Of a stretch of 64,000 nt of DNA, positions 1 through 12,173 are shown one piece after another (positions within the stretch are counted from its first letter, which is position 1; each line of letters starts with the position of its first letter). The notes under the pieces are model-generated. The model was given only the letters and a program-made list of their open reading frames with translations, did no database searches and was not told where the DNA came from. Source of the stretch: Nymphaea colorata (Eukaryota; Streptophyta; Magnoliopsida; Nymphaeales; Nymphaeaceae); the NCBI RefSeq assembly GCF_008831285.2, contig NC_045151.1:8445682-8509681 (forward strand), given 5' to 3'. A program made the translations under genes and the position numbers.

Positions 1-533
1 TTGAGGGATCAACAAGCGGTGGTATCCCATGACAATGATGGTGGCCCAAGTGCACTTTCTCCTCTCCACTGCCCTCTGTTCTTCATTCCTCTTCTTAGCC
101 ACGTGAACCTGCAGACCGGTCAAAGCCCTATATGAGATCGAAGTTGCATGCACGTCCAATTATGCGGTACCATACGAAAAAAGATGGGGTTTTTGGTATT
201 TTAAATTTTTTTAACGAAGTAATGTTTATTTAAACTTTTTAACTTTTTAGTAACCTCTTTTCTACCCTTTTAAAAAGTTTTTTTTTTATTATATACAGGT
301 TAAAAGTATGGGGTTGGAGTACTTTTGAATTTTTGAGTGAAGTGATGCCTATTCTAGGCTTTTCCAATATTCTCTTTCAAGATATATCTTTTCTACAATA
401 CCTTTCCTTGGACCGGACACTCTCCTTTTTACCCTCGAGGTCGACTTTTTACCATCAAGTCTTTTCACGCGAAGAGTCCAACAATTGAAGACTTGATCGT
501 ATTCCTTCATTCCTCTCTGTCTCTCAAACGTCA

Positions 534-611
534 GACCTAATTGATGGAGTCCGTCGGACCTAATTGATGGAGTTCCTATGCACAGTAAAATCTCGGGCCC
601 TAAGTGATGGA
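534..611. repeat. Short triplicated motif
   Basis: The motif GACCTAATTGATGGAGT occurs at 534-550 and again exactly at 557-573. A third, diverged copy (CCCTAAGTGATGGAG) lies at about 597-611. Function is unknown. Confidence 0.6.
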
Positions 612-810
612 GCTCCACCGAGCTAGAGCCTTTCTGGTAGACTCAAGTCATTAAATTGGCCAGATCATGTGGCAACCCCAAGTATCAATATCCAAAGCGT
701 GGTGTATCACCTGGTGTATCTTTCATTAATCTCTCATACCACCCCTGTCACTCTCTTCCTTTCTGATGCCCCCCTTTCTCTCTACTATATAAATATAAAT
801 ATAAATATAC

Positions 811-814
<4 letters not shown>

Positions 815-856
<42 letters not shown>
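815..856. repeat. (AT)n microsatellite
   Basis: About 21 uninterrupted AT dinucleotides, preceded by an imperfect TAAATA run from about 787. An open frame crossing it is an artefact of the repeat. Confidence 0.95.
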
Positions 857-858
<2 letters not shown>

Positions 859-1657
859 TAAACAGGATCTATTGAACTCATAATTCATTAGATATCTTTT
901 TTTTTAATGTCAACTAAGTATCATAAGTAAATGGATCCTGATTGTTCAATCATTTAATAACCCGAGTCATTCTTTGAAATATATAAAAGCAGTGAGTTGC
1001 TTAGCTTTCTCTCCCTTCCTCTCTGTTGACCCTTGAAGCTTAAGAACTTGGATAGAAAATTGTTGCTTTTGCTATTAGCTGTAATTTCACATTTTGATCA
1101 ATGTAACATTTGAGTTTCTCTGCCAAATTGCATGGGTTACTTGTTCTACGAAGATTCCAGGCTAGCTTTAGTGGATCTTGATATCATAAATTTGATCAAA
1201 TTTGAACTGATTTTCGCCAGTTCCCCTAAGCTTGTGTTAATCTCCTTCCATCTGATCTGATGTTTCATGACACCCAATTGATTCTTCTGCCATGCTCCCG
1301 ACCATCGCCTTTGCCTCTACCACCTCACTCCACTCTAATTGTCCTGCAACTCCCTCTTGGGTGTGGTCTACCTTTCATCGGGCTCTTCTTGTTCGTATTC
1401 TTATCAGCTCCTTCTTCTTCATTGGATCCATAAGCACCATCCTTCCCCTAGATGCTGTCTCTGCTCCACCCACCCGTTCTGCGTCTGATCTTGTCCTCGG
1501 CCTCAAGCCTTCATGTGCCTTAAAGGAGAGTCCTCCCCTTCCGGCCTGGTCATTGTCTGGTTTTGAGTTCGTTGTCTCGTGTTTGCCAGGGGAAAATAGT
1601 ACTTCGAAGGGGTGGACAATTAAGTCTCCTTTCTTCCAAGAGTTGGAGTTCCTTTTT

Positions 1658-1835
1658 GGGTCCCTTAATTATAGACCCGAAAACATGTTTCTCAAAGAAT
1701 CTGCCAAAAATCTTCATTGAGATCAGTAAAAGCAAGCACTTTTGGGCTGTTGACTGAATTTAAAGGTTTGGGTCCCTTAATTATAGACTTGAAAACATGT
1801 TTCTCAAAAAATCTGCTAGAAATCTTCATTGAGAT
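1658..1835. repeat. 66-bp direct duplication inside the LINE remnant
   Basis: Positions 1658-1723 and 1770-1835 are near-identical 66-bp copies, both starting GGGTCCCTTAATTATAGAC and ending CTTCATTGAGAT, at a 112-bp offset with only a few mismatches. On the minus strand both encode the segment after the SISMKI block of the LINE RT, so a piece of the element was duplicated after or during decay. Confidence 0.9.
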
Positions 1836-2376
1836 AGAAAAGAGATGGGGAGACAAGGGACTACATTGTCCCACTCACCCTTCGGCTAAAAAACGAAACT
1901 CTCCTATTTGATTGTTGATACTACTGCTACCAATGAAGAAGAAACACATGTCATTAGTCTATCAGTCCCATGTAGCTGAGAGAATCCTAAGCGGCGAATG
2001 GCCTTGTGAAGAACTCCCAATTTACCATGTTTACATGCCTTTGCCAAATCCAGCCTTAAGCAAAAAGAACCATCTTTATAATAGGTTGTCATAGAACGAC
2101 TCACTTCAAGGGCAACAACGATATTATCAGATACTTTCCTTCCAGGCAAGAATACAACCAGTTCTTTGCCTAATATCCTACTGAGAATGGCTTACATATG
2201 ATAGACAAGACAACCACTTTTGAAATCACCTTGTGCATGAAGTTGCACATGCCAACCGGTCTAATGTATTGAACCTTGCAAGCATTCTCCACTTGAGGGA
2301 TTAAGACTATGATAGTCCTGTTCAAAGATCTCACCGTTCTAGCTTGCTTAAAGAAATTGTCCACCCTATTCAACAT
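1658..2376 (-). pseudogene. LINE (L1-type) reverse transcriptase remnant
   Basis: Read on the minus strand from 2376 downward, the pieces match successive blocks of a plant L1-type reverse transcriptase. First comes an RTIIVLIPQVE...RPVGMCN segment (usual family form: NRTIITLIPK...RPISLCN). Next is PGRKVSDNIVVALE (usual: PGR.I.DN...) followed by LRLDLAKA, the first catalytic block with its aspartate. Then a degraded CSPLSPHLFSISMK block (usual: QGDPLSP.LF...ME). Frame changes and stops separate the pieces, and the YADD catalytic block is not recognisable, so it cannot be functional. The end nearest 1658 carries a tandem duplication. No poly(A) tail or target duplication was found, so the boundaries are those of recognisable coding similarity only. 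Confidence 0.8.
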
Positions 2377-2705
2377 GTCCTAACCCACCAGTGACAAACA
2401 AATACTCTTTGAAAGCTGGACAATAAATTTTTAGGAATATGTTTTCTGAAGACAAAATTGGGTTAGATCCAAAACCTATTTATCTTAAAAGGTCTGTCAG
2501 AGGCATTTTGTCTTTCTCAAAAGTGTTCTATATGAATGTATGCGTAGTCCATTTCTCAAACTCCACTCATGTGGTGTTCGTTTGAAAAATGGGGAAAAAA
2601 AAAGTGAAACAGAATAAAGCCTATAAATGGCAAAATAAAAATATTTATGCTAACTATTATTAAGGTTACACTTAAAAGCCTAAGCGTAAAACTTAATACC
2701 AAAAG

Positions 2706-3125
2706 TACGGCTGTGCACATGAGCCGAGTCATGCTCGAGCTTGACTCAACTTAGAAAACTTGAGCTTGATAGAACAAACTTCAGTTCGACTCTATGATAC
2801 AACTTTCAGCTTGAACTCGACTCGTTTTAGTCATTTAAATCATTTGTATTAAGCATGTCTCGTTTATTTTAACTTGCTAACTCATTTAACTCAAGTAACT
2901 TGCTCAGTTGCTACTCGTTTAATTATTTTTTCATTATGATTTAACATTTAGAATGTAATCGACCTGAGTCAAGTTCTTAAAAACTGAAACTCAACTCGTT
3001 TAATATTGCATATATTTGAACTTGAATTAAACTCATTTATAAACAAATCAGGTTTTAGTAGGGTTTTGACAAAGAGTTCGAGTTTGAGCTCAAGTTGACT
3101 CAACTCAACTGCTTGTGCAGCCCTA
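2706..3125. mobile_element. hAT-type MITE with 8-bp target duplication
   Basis: The element is flanked by a perfect 8-bp direct repeat ACCAAAAG (2698-2705 and 3126-3133), the target length of hAT elements. The left end reads TACGGCTGTGCACA and the right end, reverse-complemented, reads TAGGGCTGCACAAGC, giving imperfect terminal inverted repeats around GGCTG.GCACA. The 420-bp interior is AT-rich with repeated ACTCAACT/GAGCTTGA-like segments and has no coding capacity. It is a non-autonomous element that would depend on a transposase elsewhere. The TSD is direct observation; the superfamily is inferred from TSD length and terminal type. Confidence 0.85.
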
Positions 3126-3133
3126 ACCAAAAG

Positions 3134-3820
3134 GAAACATAACAACACCCATTATAGATTTCTTCATGCTAGACAAAAAGAAAAACAATTATTTAAAAAA
3201 AAGGATATATCACAGCATTAGTGATCATACAATACACCAAAGGAAGGGAAGAAGGAAGAAGTGGCATTTTAAATTTTTTGAAAAGCTATGTGCATTTTAG
3301 TTTTTTAATATTTTTATAGTTCTCATCTTATCTTTCACAAAGTCTTCTTTTTCATTTTAACGAAGTATGTTAGTCATTATTTATACACTCATTTACTTAC
3401 CAATCAGTTTCTAGAAAAAATTAGTTTCTCCTCCACTCAATCCGACCCCTCCCCAAAAAAAAAAAAATCACTTGTGTTATAAACTAAATTTTCAATCAAT
3501 TTAACTTAAAAACACATAAATCTCCCAAAACAAAAATTGAGGTAAAAATCAATGAGAAAAGAGGTTGGCGCTTATGGTTGTGGGCCATTCATATATGATC
3601 AATTGGTTAATCGTACAGATTAACCATTCATCCACTTGGAATCCGTAAATCTATAGCACTATACAATCCTACAGCAATAAATAATAAAAAATCTCATAAA
3701 CACATCTCGAAAATCCATAGCCAAATATCTGAAAAATCACGTATATATGCCACTAGCGGTTCCTGAGTTTCAAATGGATTTTCCTGGCGAGAAATCGACG
3801 AATTTTGCGAGTTTTGGTTT
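3134..3820. other. AT-rich spacer, nothing recognised
   Basis: Homopolymer-rich intergenic DNA between the MITE target duplication and solo LTR A. No open frame, RNA gene or terminal repeat was recognised. The 321 bp between the LINE remnant and the MITE (2377-2697) are likewise empty. Confidence 0.5.
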
Positions 3821-3825
3821 GATTC

Positions 3826-6800
3826 TGATACGAGCCTTCCTAGAACTCGTACTTCCCACATTGGCACCTCCACAGAAGGCACTCGTATTGGTGGGGAGGC
3901 TAACTTTTTTTGTTTTAAGTTTTGCGGAAAACAGGTGGAGGCGGCTTCTATAGACGAAGGCGGACATTTTCATTGTGAGGTTAAGTCCTCAACGAAGGCA
4001 AAGAACGAGGTGGAGTCAAGCCGGGAGCGCGTGGAAATACTTAGTAAGGCTAAGGGAGCCTTGCGCGTAGAAGACCTAGGTGGGTTCGACCTAGGAGACC
4101 TAGACCCGCTCGGTCTAGGTGAGGAAGGCCTAGGCGCATCTAGCCTAGATGAAGAAGACCCGGACCCACTTAGTCTGGAAGAGGATGACTTAGGCACGTC
4201 TGGCCTAAAAGATGGTGGGCTCGGCTTGGAGAGGAGCATGTGTGATCCAGGCGTGGATCAAGGGCAGTGGACTCGGACCCACTTGGAGAATCAAGTTGAC
4301 GAAGCTCGGGTGGACCCGGGCGAGGTGGGGCCTTTGGCCCAATTCAGATCTGGACTTTTTACTTGATTTAATTTGCTTATGTACCGTTTTCTTTATTAGA
4401 CTCGACTTACTTTTCGTCTCATCTCGAGACACAACTTGGAACCGGTTCGGGCACTTGTATTTAAGCCCAAAATCGAGACACTTATTCATTATCGTTTAAT
4501 CAAATTGAAGTTTTCTCTCTCCGCGTGAGGAGTCCCTTGGACCTTAGGTCGTGGCTTCCATGGAAGCACTACATTGCAATGCTCACCAAGCCGTGAGATT
4601 AGTGGAGATTCAAGCTCCGTTAATGGCCACCGGCAGCCATTGACAACTTGGATTTGCATCGTTCCGAACCAAGAGATCCTTGGATAGGCAGCCGTGCCTT
4701 CTCCTTGATCATGAACGAGTTGAGAGGTGGCTGCACTAGAGGAAGTTGAAGGAGGCGCAGTCCGTGGTTCTGGCTCGTCTTCTTCAACATCGACATCCGG
4801 CGAGTTTCTCATTGTGAGCTAAGTATTCCGATCTTCCTAGTGCTTGGTGGATGGGATCTCGGTTCTCCCTTAACCACAACATGAACGCAGGCCCAAGCCT
4901 TGCATTTGGGGGATAAACTCCTCGTCTAACTAGGTCTGGACCAGCGGCATCGCGTGGAGAAGAAGACCTACCTTGGAGACGACTTGAGGATGATCGGGAG
5001 CATCCGGCTGGAGTTCTTCCAGCAGCCTAAATCCTGGTAATATTCTGTTGAATCTGAGATAGGTGAGGCGTCCCTAGTCTCTGTACGAATTCTGGACCAA
5101 AAGGAGAAGGCTAGGGCGAGGAAGGAGAAAGTCTGCGGAAGGAAAGAGCGCCATCGCGGAGGGAAAGAAGGAGAAGTGCGGAAGAGGCGACTCTCAGATT
5201 TCTGAAGGGCGTGTCAGAAACCACTTCTGCTAAAACAGCTGTATCTGGAGATTTACTGGGAGTTTTGAGGCAATCTATAGCTTGTTGGAAATCTCTCATC
5301 CTTAGGTACAACATACTAAAATTTCAGTGTGATCGGACCAGGGAGCGCTGGTCAAATCCGCCGCTGAAGTTTGCTGTTTCCGCCACCGCCGCTCAGGCGC
5401 AGTCCGCCGCAGAACTGCCACTTGCAGAGGCTGTTTCCGGCAATTCCGGTGGAGTTTTCAGGCGAGCCATATACCGTTGGATTCGTAATTAAAATTTCTA
5501 CAACATATCCAAAAATCAAGGTATTTGGACTTCATTTGACCATGAATCATCGACTGTAAGTTCTGGACGTTGAAGGACTGCTTGCTGGTTTTCATGGAGT
5601 AGGTCCGAATTCTGGATAATTTTCCGGCCAGATCTGGAAGCTTCCAGCCAGATCCGACCATTGGCTAATTAGTTCCAAGTCTGCCCTTGTTATATCTTGA
5701 TTTTACTTGAATTAATTCACATTTAGCATGGACAATTTGGTCACGAGAGGCGAGCTCAACCCTAGCGCATAAGTACATCAAAAAGGCAACATTTGGGTGC
5801 CGTCCAGCCCTTCCTTACCCTCTTGCGACAATTTTGGCAAGAGATCTGCAGCTGATTGACGAGGAGGACAGGTGGCAGCTCGGGGAGGAAGGCGCCATCC
5901 ATCTAGCCCACCAAATCAGTGACGGAAAAAGGGAAGGCGATCTCCTTCTACATCCGTCCCTATGACTTTGGAAAGGAGATTCCCGTGCCTTAGGTACATT
6001 GAATCTGGACCCTTCTCAAATAAGGCAGGTGCTAGGTGGCGCTACAAGGTGAGGACACGTGGCAAGAGGCAGCTCGCGTCATCCCCATAAGATCCTCCTT
6101 CCCGATTTGATCTCCAACAATCAAGGAAGGAGATCGGCCAGCCGATTAGGTGCATTGCACCTGGTCATTATCCAAATAAGACAAGATCTTGGCGCCATCC
6201 TTGGAGATTCTCAACGCATGATTGGAGGAGATTCTTCCACGATCCTAGGAGGGAGCCTCACATCAATCTTGGGGGAGGCCTCTTAGCCCTAGCTCATGTG
6301 AGGGAAAGGACGACCACTCTTTGAGAACTCGAGGAGCCGTGGAGAGCAAGGAGTGAGACACCGTGCCGGAGTCCGACCAGCATTCATCACCGGAGCTCTC
6401 CACTTCACCGGAGAAGAAGAAAGTCACGCGTGTATTGGCGCCTCCAACACTTGTTTCCCCCTATCTATGACACTTCCTAGGGGTTATTCGATTATCCGGT
6501 GAAGTGCATCCACGAACCCTCTTTCATTTCTTTTATCATTTGGATCGTGATTACTTGTGTTCGTGTGGTTCATTTGGGAGTCTTGCCCGTGAGTCCGTGG
6601 GAGATAGTAGGGGTCGGAAACGAAGGAGTAGGAGCGTAACTTGAGGATTGCCTCAACGTTTGCCGGCGCACCGGCGATTGCTTCCCCTCTAATTATAAAA
6701 GACCGGGGTTAAATTGGTCTTACGGGTGAAGGCTTTCCTCATCTTGAAGTTGATTTCTCTTTCACTTCTATTCTTGATACTTGCTGGTTTTGTTTCTCAA

Positions 6801-7611
6801 ATCCTCATTCCCGCAAAGAAACGTGTGGCTCAACCTCTTCCCGTGGGAGATTGGAACTCGAGAGAGAAAAGGAACCGCATCCATCGGGCGAAATCGACGA
6901 TAGCATCCCCCAATCGACGTTCCGTTCACTCTTGGGGTTGATTGAGAATCCGGTGACGATACTCCCTCTCTCTCTATCGTTTCTTCCTACATAGAACTTG
7001 ATTTCCTTCTCGTTATTGTGATTCAATCTGAGGAATATTGCTGCCCGGAGTTGAAGGGGAGCTGAATACCGAAGGGCAATCTTGCGCTGTTGGCCTTTAC
7101 CTTCGGTGAGCAAGAGGAGTCCCCAAGCGAGGCCTTGGGAGGTAACATCGGATCATCCTATAGATCCGGGGAAAGGGTGTATTTGCTTCCCAAACCGCCT
7201 ACGGCATTGACAACCGGCTGGAATCCCTCCAAGGCACCTTGTCAAGGACACGATTTCTGGGTTGTGGACCACCTAGGGATAAGGGTATGGTTTGTTCCGA
7301 CTAGGGATTGAATGACAGGATGGTTTGCATGGTTTGGTGGATGTTGAGTGAGATGAGTGCTTGATGTATTGCTACGCTTTGTATTAAGCCTCACACCTAT
7401 TCTAGACCATTGTAGTAGGCTCAAACCGGGATTGGGGAAGCCCTTCTTGTACTATCTTGACCTATTATTAAGCCGGGGTGACTGTCCGGCGGGAACCATT
7501 CATTGTATTGAAATTTTAAACCCTAAATCGGCAACCTCCTCCTAGATCTTGGAGAGGGTCTCGACGGCACCTTGGTGACTTTATTATCCGCATTCGGGTC
7601 AGACCCTACCA
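3826..7611 (+). mobile_element. Solo LTR A of a large-LTR retrotransposon family
   Basis: The block starts TGATACGAGCC, ends GACCCTACCA, and is flanked by a perfect 5-bp duplication GATTC (3821-3825, 7612-7616). TG...CA ends plus a 5-bp target duplication define an LTR, and no second copy, primer site or gag-pol lies inside or next to it, so it is a solo LTR. Its first 25 bases share TACGAGCC..CCTAG.ACTCG with block B at 35722. Other landmarks shared with B and C are TCGTCTCATCTCGAGAC...GAACCGGTTCGG (4414-4450), GCTGAATACCGA.GGGCA (7061-7078) and GAATGACAGGATGG (7310-7323); the last two are 249 bp apart here and 252 bp in B. Length is 3,786 bp, long for an LTR; long LTRs occur in some Ty3/Gypsy lineages, but without an internal region the clade is undetermined. 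Open frames inside (for example 3935-4366) lack homology and are not genes. Confidence 0.88.
4414..4465 (+). promoter_or_regulatory. Putative LTR core promoter (solo LTR A)
   Basis: The conserved block TCGTCTCATCTCGAGAC...GAACCGGTTCGG (4414-4450) is followed 8 bp later by a TATA-like TATTTAAG (4458-4465). The same order is seen in block B. I infer it is the U3 promoter; activity is not shown. Confidence 0.5.
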
Positions 7612-7616
7612 GATTC

Positions 7617-10192
7617 AGTGCTTGGAATCTTTGGAAATTTCTCAAACTAATGATTGCACAATAAAACCCCCAAAACTCTGCCTCAAATTCCAGTGAAACC
7701 AAGCGATTTGGAAGAAAATGCATGGCAGGAATAAGGAAGAACCTGATGTTTAATTTCTTCATCCAATCTGAGTTCGATCGGTGTTATTTTATGCCTCCCC
7801 GGAGTTTTTTGGAGTCGCCATCTCCCTCCTCACGGCCGTGGCTAGGTTCGTCCATGGCTGTTCGACGTTCATCCCAGAAGAAATGCCCCCAAACTTCTTC
7901 GGATTGTGATATCCTCCTTTCTTTTGCCCTTTCTCCTCTTTCTCTGTTAGGGTTTCCTTTGGCTGTGGGTTGCAACGACCATTCTCGGCAGCCAGCGACT
8001 GGCGAGTGTCAGCGAATCAAATGTCTATAAACCACTTACATCAATGTTTTGGATGATAAATGATTTGTAAAATGTAAGACAACTAAGGATATTTGAATGG
8101 TAACCCATTTTACTAAAGGTCCATTATACTTAGCTAGTTAAAACTGCTTACATCAATAAATTGAGTATTTGTTGTAATGACCGTAAATTTTTAAGCTTTT
8201 TTTTTTTAAACACACACATGCAGAAATAAACTTTAAGATTTAAACCTCTTAAAACATTCATAATCATTACAACACACCATCTATAACCACACCATAGTTA
8301 AGTAAAAGAATCCCAGTTAACAGGTTCAACCCTTAATATGAAAAGATAACAAAGAAATAAAATTTCTTACATCTAACTCCAGAATTCCGAGACCGACTTG
8401 GGGATCATCAGACTGTCATGACTGTGCAACATCTACATCACCATTCCCCTCTATCCACGGTCACTTGGAAAAGACATTGGGGTGAGAATTTGAAAAGTTC
8501 TCAGTAGGGTGACTACCCTAGATTCATTGGCTTATAATTAACATATTTGTAATCCAACTTGCACCAGGTCAAACATAGCTGCAATCAACTATTGTACATG
8601 ATAAGAGGATATCTAGTTATAATAAGAAATTGAACATATTAATATTCATCAACATATGCATGCTAGATGATAAGGAGCAATAACAATAACTTCTGCATAC
8701 AAAGAAGTCGATAGATTCATATGCTGCCGTACACACCCTTATTTATAATGTAGTGGCATGCTTGCAAACATAATTAAATTTCTCTTGTCAATTCACTACC
8801 GGCACTATGCATATGGTGTTTCAGCCCGCACTGGTATTTTCACACAACAGCTTTATTATAGTGCCTAAGAGAACAACCAATAACAACCACAATACAGGCT
8901 AGTGCTAGACTCATAGATTGAACGTTGTCTTCTTCCATTAAACCGCTCCTTCAAAAGGACATGTTAGAGGGTTGTTTTTCTATTCTCATGGCAAGGGAAC
9001 AGGTCACCCCATAATGGGCATGCTCAACACACACAGACCATACACAGTCATGCCAGATTATGCATTAATCCATGTGACCATCGTTCATTACTTCGAATAT
9101 CAATTTGCTCATATAATTTCTTTAACCACATGCATCAACACGTCTCAGCATAATGAATGACTGATTACAAGTGGATGAAATGATGAGAACATTTTTCAAG
9201 AACCTATTTTAAGTCTCACATGCATAAATTCATATATTTAGCATTTTGGATCTTGAAACTAGATAACAAAAACACATAATTAAATAACACATCTCAAAAT
9301 AGACAAGATTTAGATCCACCATGTATAACTATATGCGCATATATATTTTTATCCAACATGTTCCAAATGTAAAATTGACATGAACCATGCATATGCATAT
9401 GATCAAAACAACATAGACATAGTCATATCCAAGTTGAAAGAATATAATTTTCAGCACAAGTCCTTATGTATTTATTTATTTATTTATTTATTTTATTTAG
9501 TAATTTGACGATGAGAAGATCACCATGAGTTTTTTACTTAAAGAGTTTTCATTTAAATATGAAGAGAAACTAAATTGTGACTTTCATAAGAAAATATAGC
9601 TAAAGCCCTGTTTTAGCATTTTATCAAACATTAGTGTGAGAAAAAGTGACATTTTTAGCAATAAAAGACTGTTTTGGAATTTAGTAGGAAACTCCTAAAA
9701 CTTTGCAAAACAAAATCGAAAATCTCTCTTTCAGAGATTATTTCATAAGGAAAGGAGGTGGGATAAAAGCTTTTTCATTTTTAACAGTTTTTTCGGAAAA
9801 CTCAAAAAGAAGTGGACTTGAAAATCCCGTTGTAAAACATATGAGAGCTTCCCTTTTAACACGCCTGACCATTTCACTAAGTGACCCAAACAGACTTAAA
9901 AGAAAACCCAGAGGCCAGGGTTGACATGACTCAAGAGATGGACAGCAAGGACGGCTTCCTTTCTTAAATCAGTAAAAGAAGAAAAGGATGAAACATGGAA
10001 CTTCACTATGGCCTGATTGTCATCACCACTGAACCATATACAGGGAGCAGCCACTGCACTATAGCATCAATACACCTATATGGCATAGGTCCATTAACAT
10101 GAAATGGATATTCATTTCACCAAAAGAGAACATGTAGGAAGCATGAGAATGTACATAGATCATTCTAGGCAATGGCCATCTTATGCATGTAT

Positions 10193-10273
<81 letters not shown>

Positions 10274-11786
10274 GAACTATGTACATGCATATGATGATTT
10301 AAATATGGCATTTTGGCTCCTTTTTAGGTGATGCATAAATAATACATGCATAACCAATATGACGGCAACATGCGAAGCAGTCATTATCTACCATCAAGCC
10401 TACTCACATGCAACCGTGAAAGGAATAGAACAATTATTATGTATCAGTGTATGCCATTATTATAAGCTGGCTATCAAAGAATAGCCCTACCTGAAGATAT
10501 TGCACACAAGTACTCCTCTGGCCACACAGTTAACACCAGCCAAAAGAAAGGACTCACACATGCTGAGGAAGAAATTTAGCGGTTCCTTTAACAAAATGAT
10601 AAATGAAAATAAAAATGATAAAAATCAAAGTTTATCCATTTAAAATGGGTCGGGAAAAGAAATGAAAGAAAATGAAAGATGTGATTATAAAATTTGTTTG
10701 GATAAAAAAAAAAAGAAATGATAGAATTTATGTTACTTTATAATGATACCCTTAACATTCAATTCTAGAGGTGTACATGAAACACAATGAATAGCGGCAA
10801 CCCACTGTCTAACGGCAGCTATGGTAATTCCGGCGATGGTCGGTATGGTCTGAATGGGGAAGATTACCATCCAAGTCTCGAGCAATGGCAGGAAGAGAGA
10901 AAGAGATAGACCCGGCATCCATCGTAGTCTTGACCAGTGGCGGGAAGGGAAAGAAAAAACCACACAAGGTCGAGAGTATACATGGTAGAAAGGGATAGAC
11001 TTTCATTTCGTTCCCAATCCCTCTAATTTTGGAAAGATTGAATTTACATTAAAGCATCCTTTCCATTCCCTCACTTTCCTTTTCTTTTCTTTGCAACCAA
11101 ACAAATTTTTTACTTTCATTTTGTTTTTTTAATTAGTCAACCAAACACCCTTCCATCCAAACAGGGGTAAAGCAAAAATAACATACAGAAACACACCCAA
11201 CATGTGTTAGAATTGGCCTGTTTAGGGCTTCTCTAACGAATTATATACCTGCGTAAAGAAATCTGTCATCGGAGCTGCCTTTACCACCACCCCGACATTT
11301 TACATCGTATTCCTCTCCTTTTTCTTCTGCCTCTGCCTTAACCTCTCTCTTTTCCTCTAACCCTCACATTTATACTTCTGCCATTCTTCTGCTCTCACTG
11401 TCGTTCCTCGGGAATGGTCGGTAATAGACGGGCAGAGTTCTCGACTAGATGACGATCAGATGCATTTCACAGTGAAGGAGCATAAATTCAAAGTGTGTGG
11501 GCTCTTTCTTTGAGTCGGAATTGGTCTTGTGAAAGTTTGAGGAAGTGATTGGATCATAGTGAAGATTGATCTCGTTCTACAAGTGAACCATTTCTTTCTG
11601 CCTTTTTTCACTCTAAAAATATTTTCGTTGGTGTTGTCGTTGCTTTATTTTTCCTTGTCAAGTTGTTGAATTCTGGAGTCACAGCTGAATGATCCACTGC
11701 TTCTTGTCTTTAACATCTTGAGTATTAATAAATTCGTCTTCGGATGTGATTTTTTCTTTTAGGTCTCTTAAGTTTTTTAACTTTGC
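7617..11786. other. Intergenic stretch without a recognised gene
   Basis: No supported coding sequence. 7720-8030 is pyrimidine-rich and 5'UTR-like in composition (contains TAGGGTTTCC), but open frames there overlap on both strands and match nothing I know. 8,000-10,700 is AT-rich, with a (TTTA)n run near 9469-9499 and a compound microsatellite at 10195-10270. An inverted similarity joins about 10650-10720 with about 11080-11125. 11216-11790 is the direct left flank of Copia-1 and may be pre-insertion host DNA. Confidence 0.45.
10195..10270. repeat. Compound (AC)n(AT)n microsatellite
   Basis: About 21 AC units (10195-10236) directly followed by about 17 AT units (10237-10270). Open frames across it on both strands are repeat artefacts. 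Confidence 0.95.
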
Positions 11787-11791
11787 TCATG

Positions 11792-12152
11792 TGCTAAAGC
11801 CAGTTGCCCTTACTAATGAAAAGGGACAATAATCGACAGCACTAATGAATTATGAAGTTGCAAAAGTACTAGTCATCAATTGCGCACAATTAATGATTCC
11901 CTTTTCTAAATTCCGTTGCAAATATTTGTGGAGACGTCTCTTTCAAGCAGTTGCTAAAATATCCTCCACCGCATCCTTATAACAGATCTGTAACTAATTT
12001 CTCCCTTTCATCCTTTGTAACGATGTTGTATATATTCTTTTTGAAGGTTCAATTTATGGTGTGTAGTAGACACAATTCTTTCCGCGTTCCCTTCATATTT
12101 GAGCTCGGACATCTGTTTCTGTTCTATTGCCTTTTGTTGTCCCTTCTTCACA
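11792..12152 (+). repeat. Copia-1 5' LTR
   Basis: Starts TGCTAAAGCC and ends TTCTTCACA immediately before the primer-binding site. A TATA-like TGTATATATTC lies near 12026-12036. It pairs with 16960-17321. Confidence 0.95.
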
Positions 12153-12154
12153 TT

Positions 12155-12166
12155 TGGTATCAGAGC
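12155..12166 (+). other. Copia-1 primer-binding site (tRNA-Met)
   Basis: TGGTATCAGAGC lies two bases after the 5' LTR end. It is the canonical plant Copia site complementary to the 3' end of initiator tRNA-Met, where minus-strand DNA synthesis begins. Confidence 0.95.
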
Positions 12167-12173
12167 GATCGAA

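Larger units (their letters stand above)
1..1549. other. Non-genic AT-rich flank, no gene recognised
   Basis: I see no supported gene here. The stretch has homopolymer-rich AT sequence (180-330), a short triplicated motif (534-611) and an (AT)n microsatellite (815-856). An antisense open frame at 349-618 has no recognisable domain and overlaps the short repeats. A plus-strand open frame from 1292 runs into the LINE remnant and has no recognisable domain, so I do not call it. Confidence 0.5.

Noticed and set aside
1292-1720. 142-codon plus-strand open frame
   Set aside because: No recognisable domain, and its 3' third is the antisense of the LINE RT remnant including the 66-bp repeat.
3935-4366. 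Acidic Leu/Gly/Asp-rich open frame
   Set aside because: Lies inside solo LTR A, shares the locus with an antisense open frame, is low-complexity and has no domain.
6432-6445. TTGGCGCC taken as a Gypsy primer-binding site in LTR A
   Set aside because: Similar words in B (37090) and C (53723) lie at quite different distances from the conserved promoter block, and the defined LTR ends place this site inside the LTR.
10059-10331. Open frames across (AC)n(AT)n on both strands
   Set aside because: Dinucleotide repeats are open in several frames. The same applies at 669-875, 27963-28230, 55835-56056 and 62717-62968.
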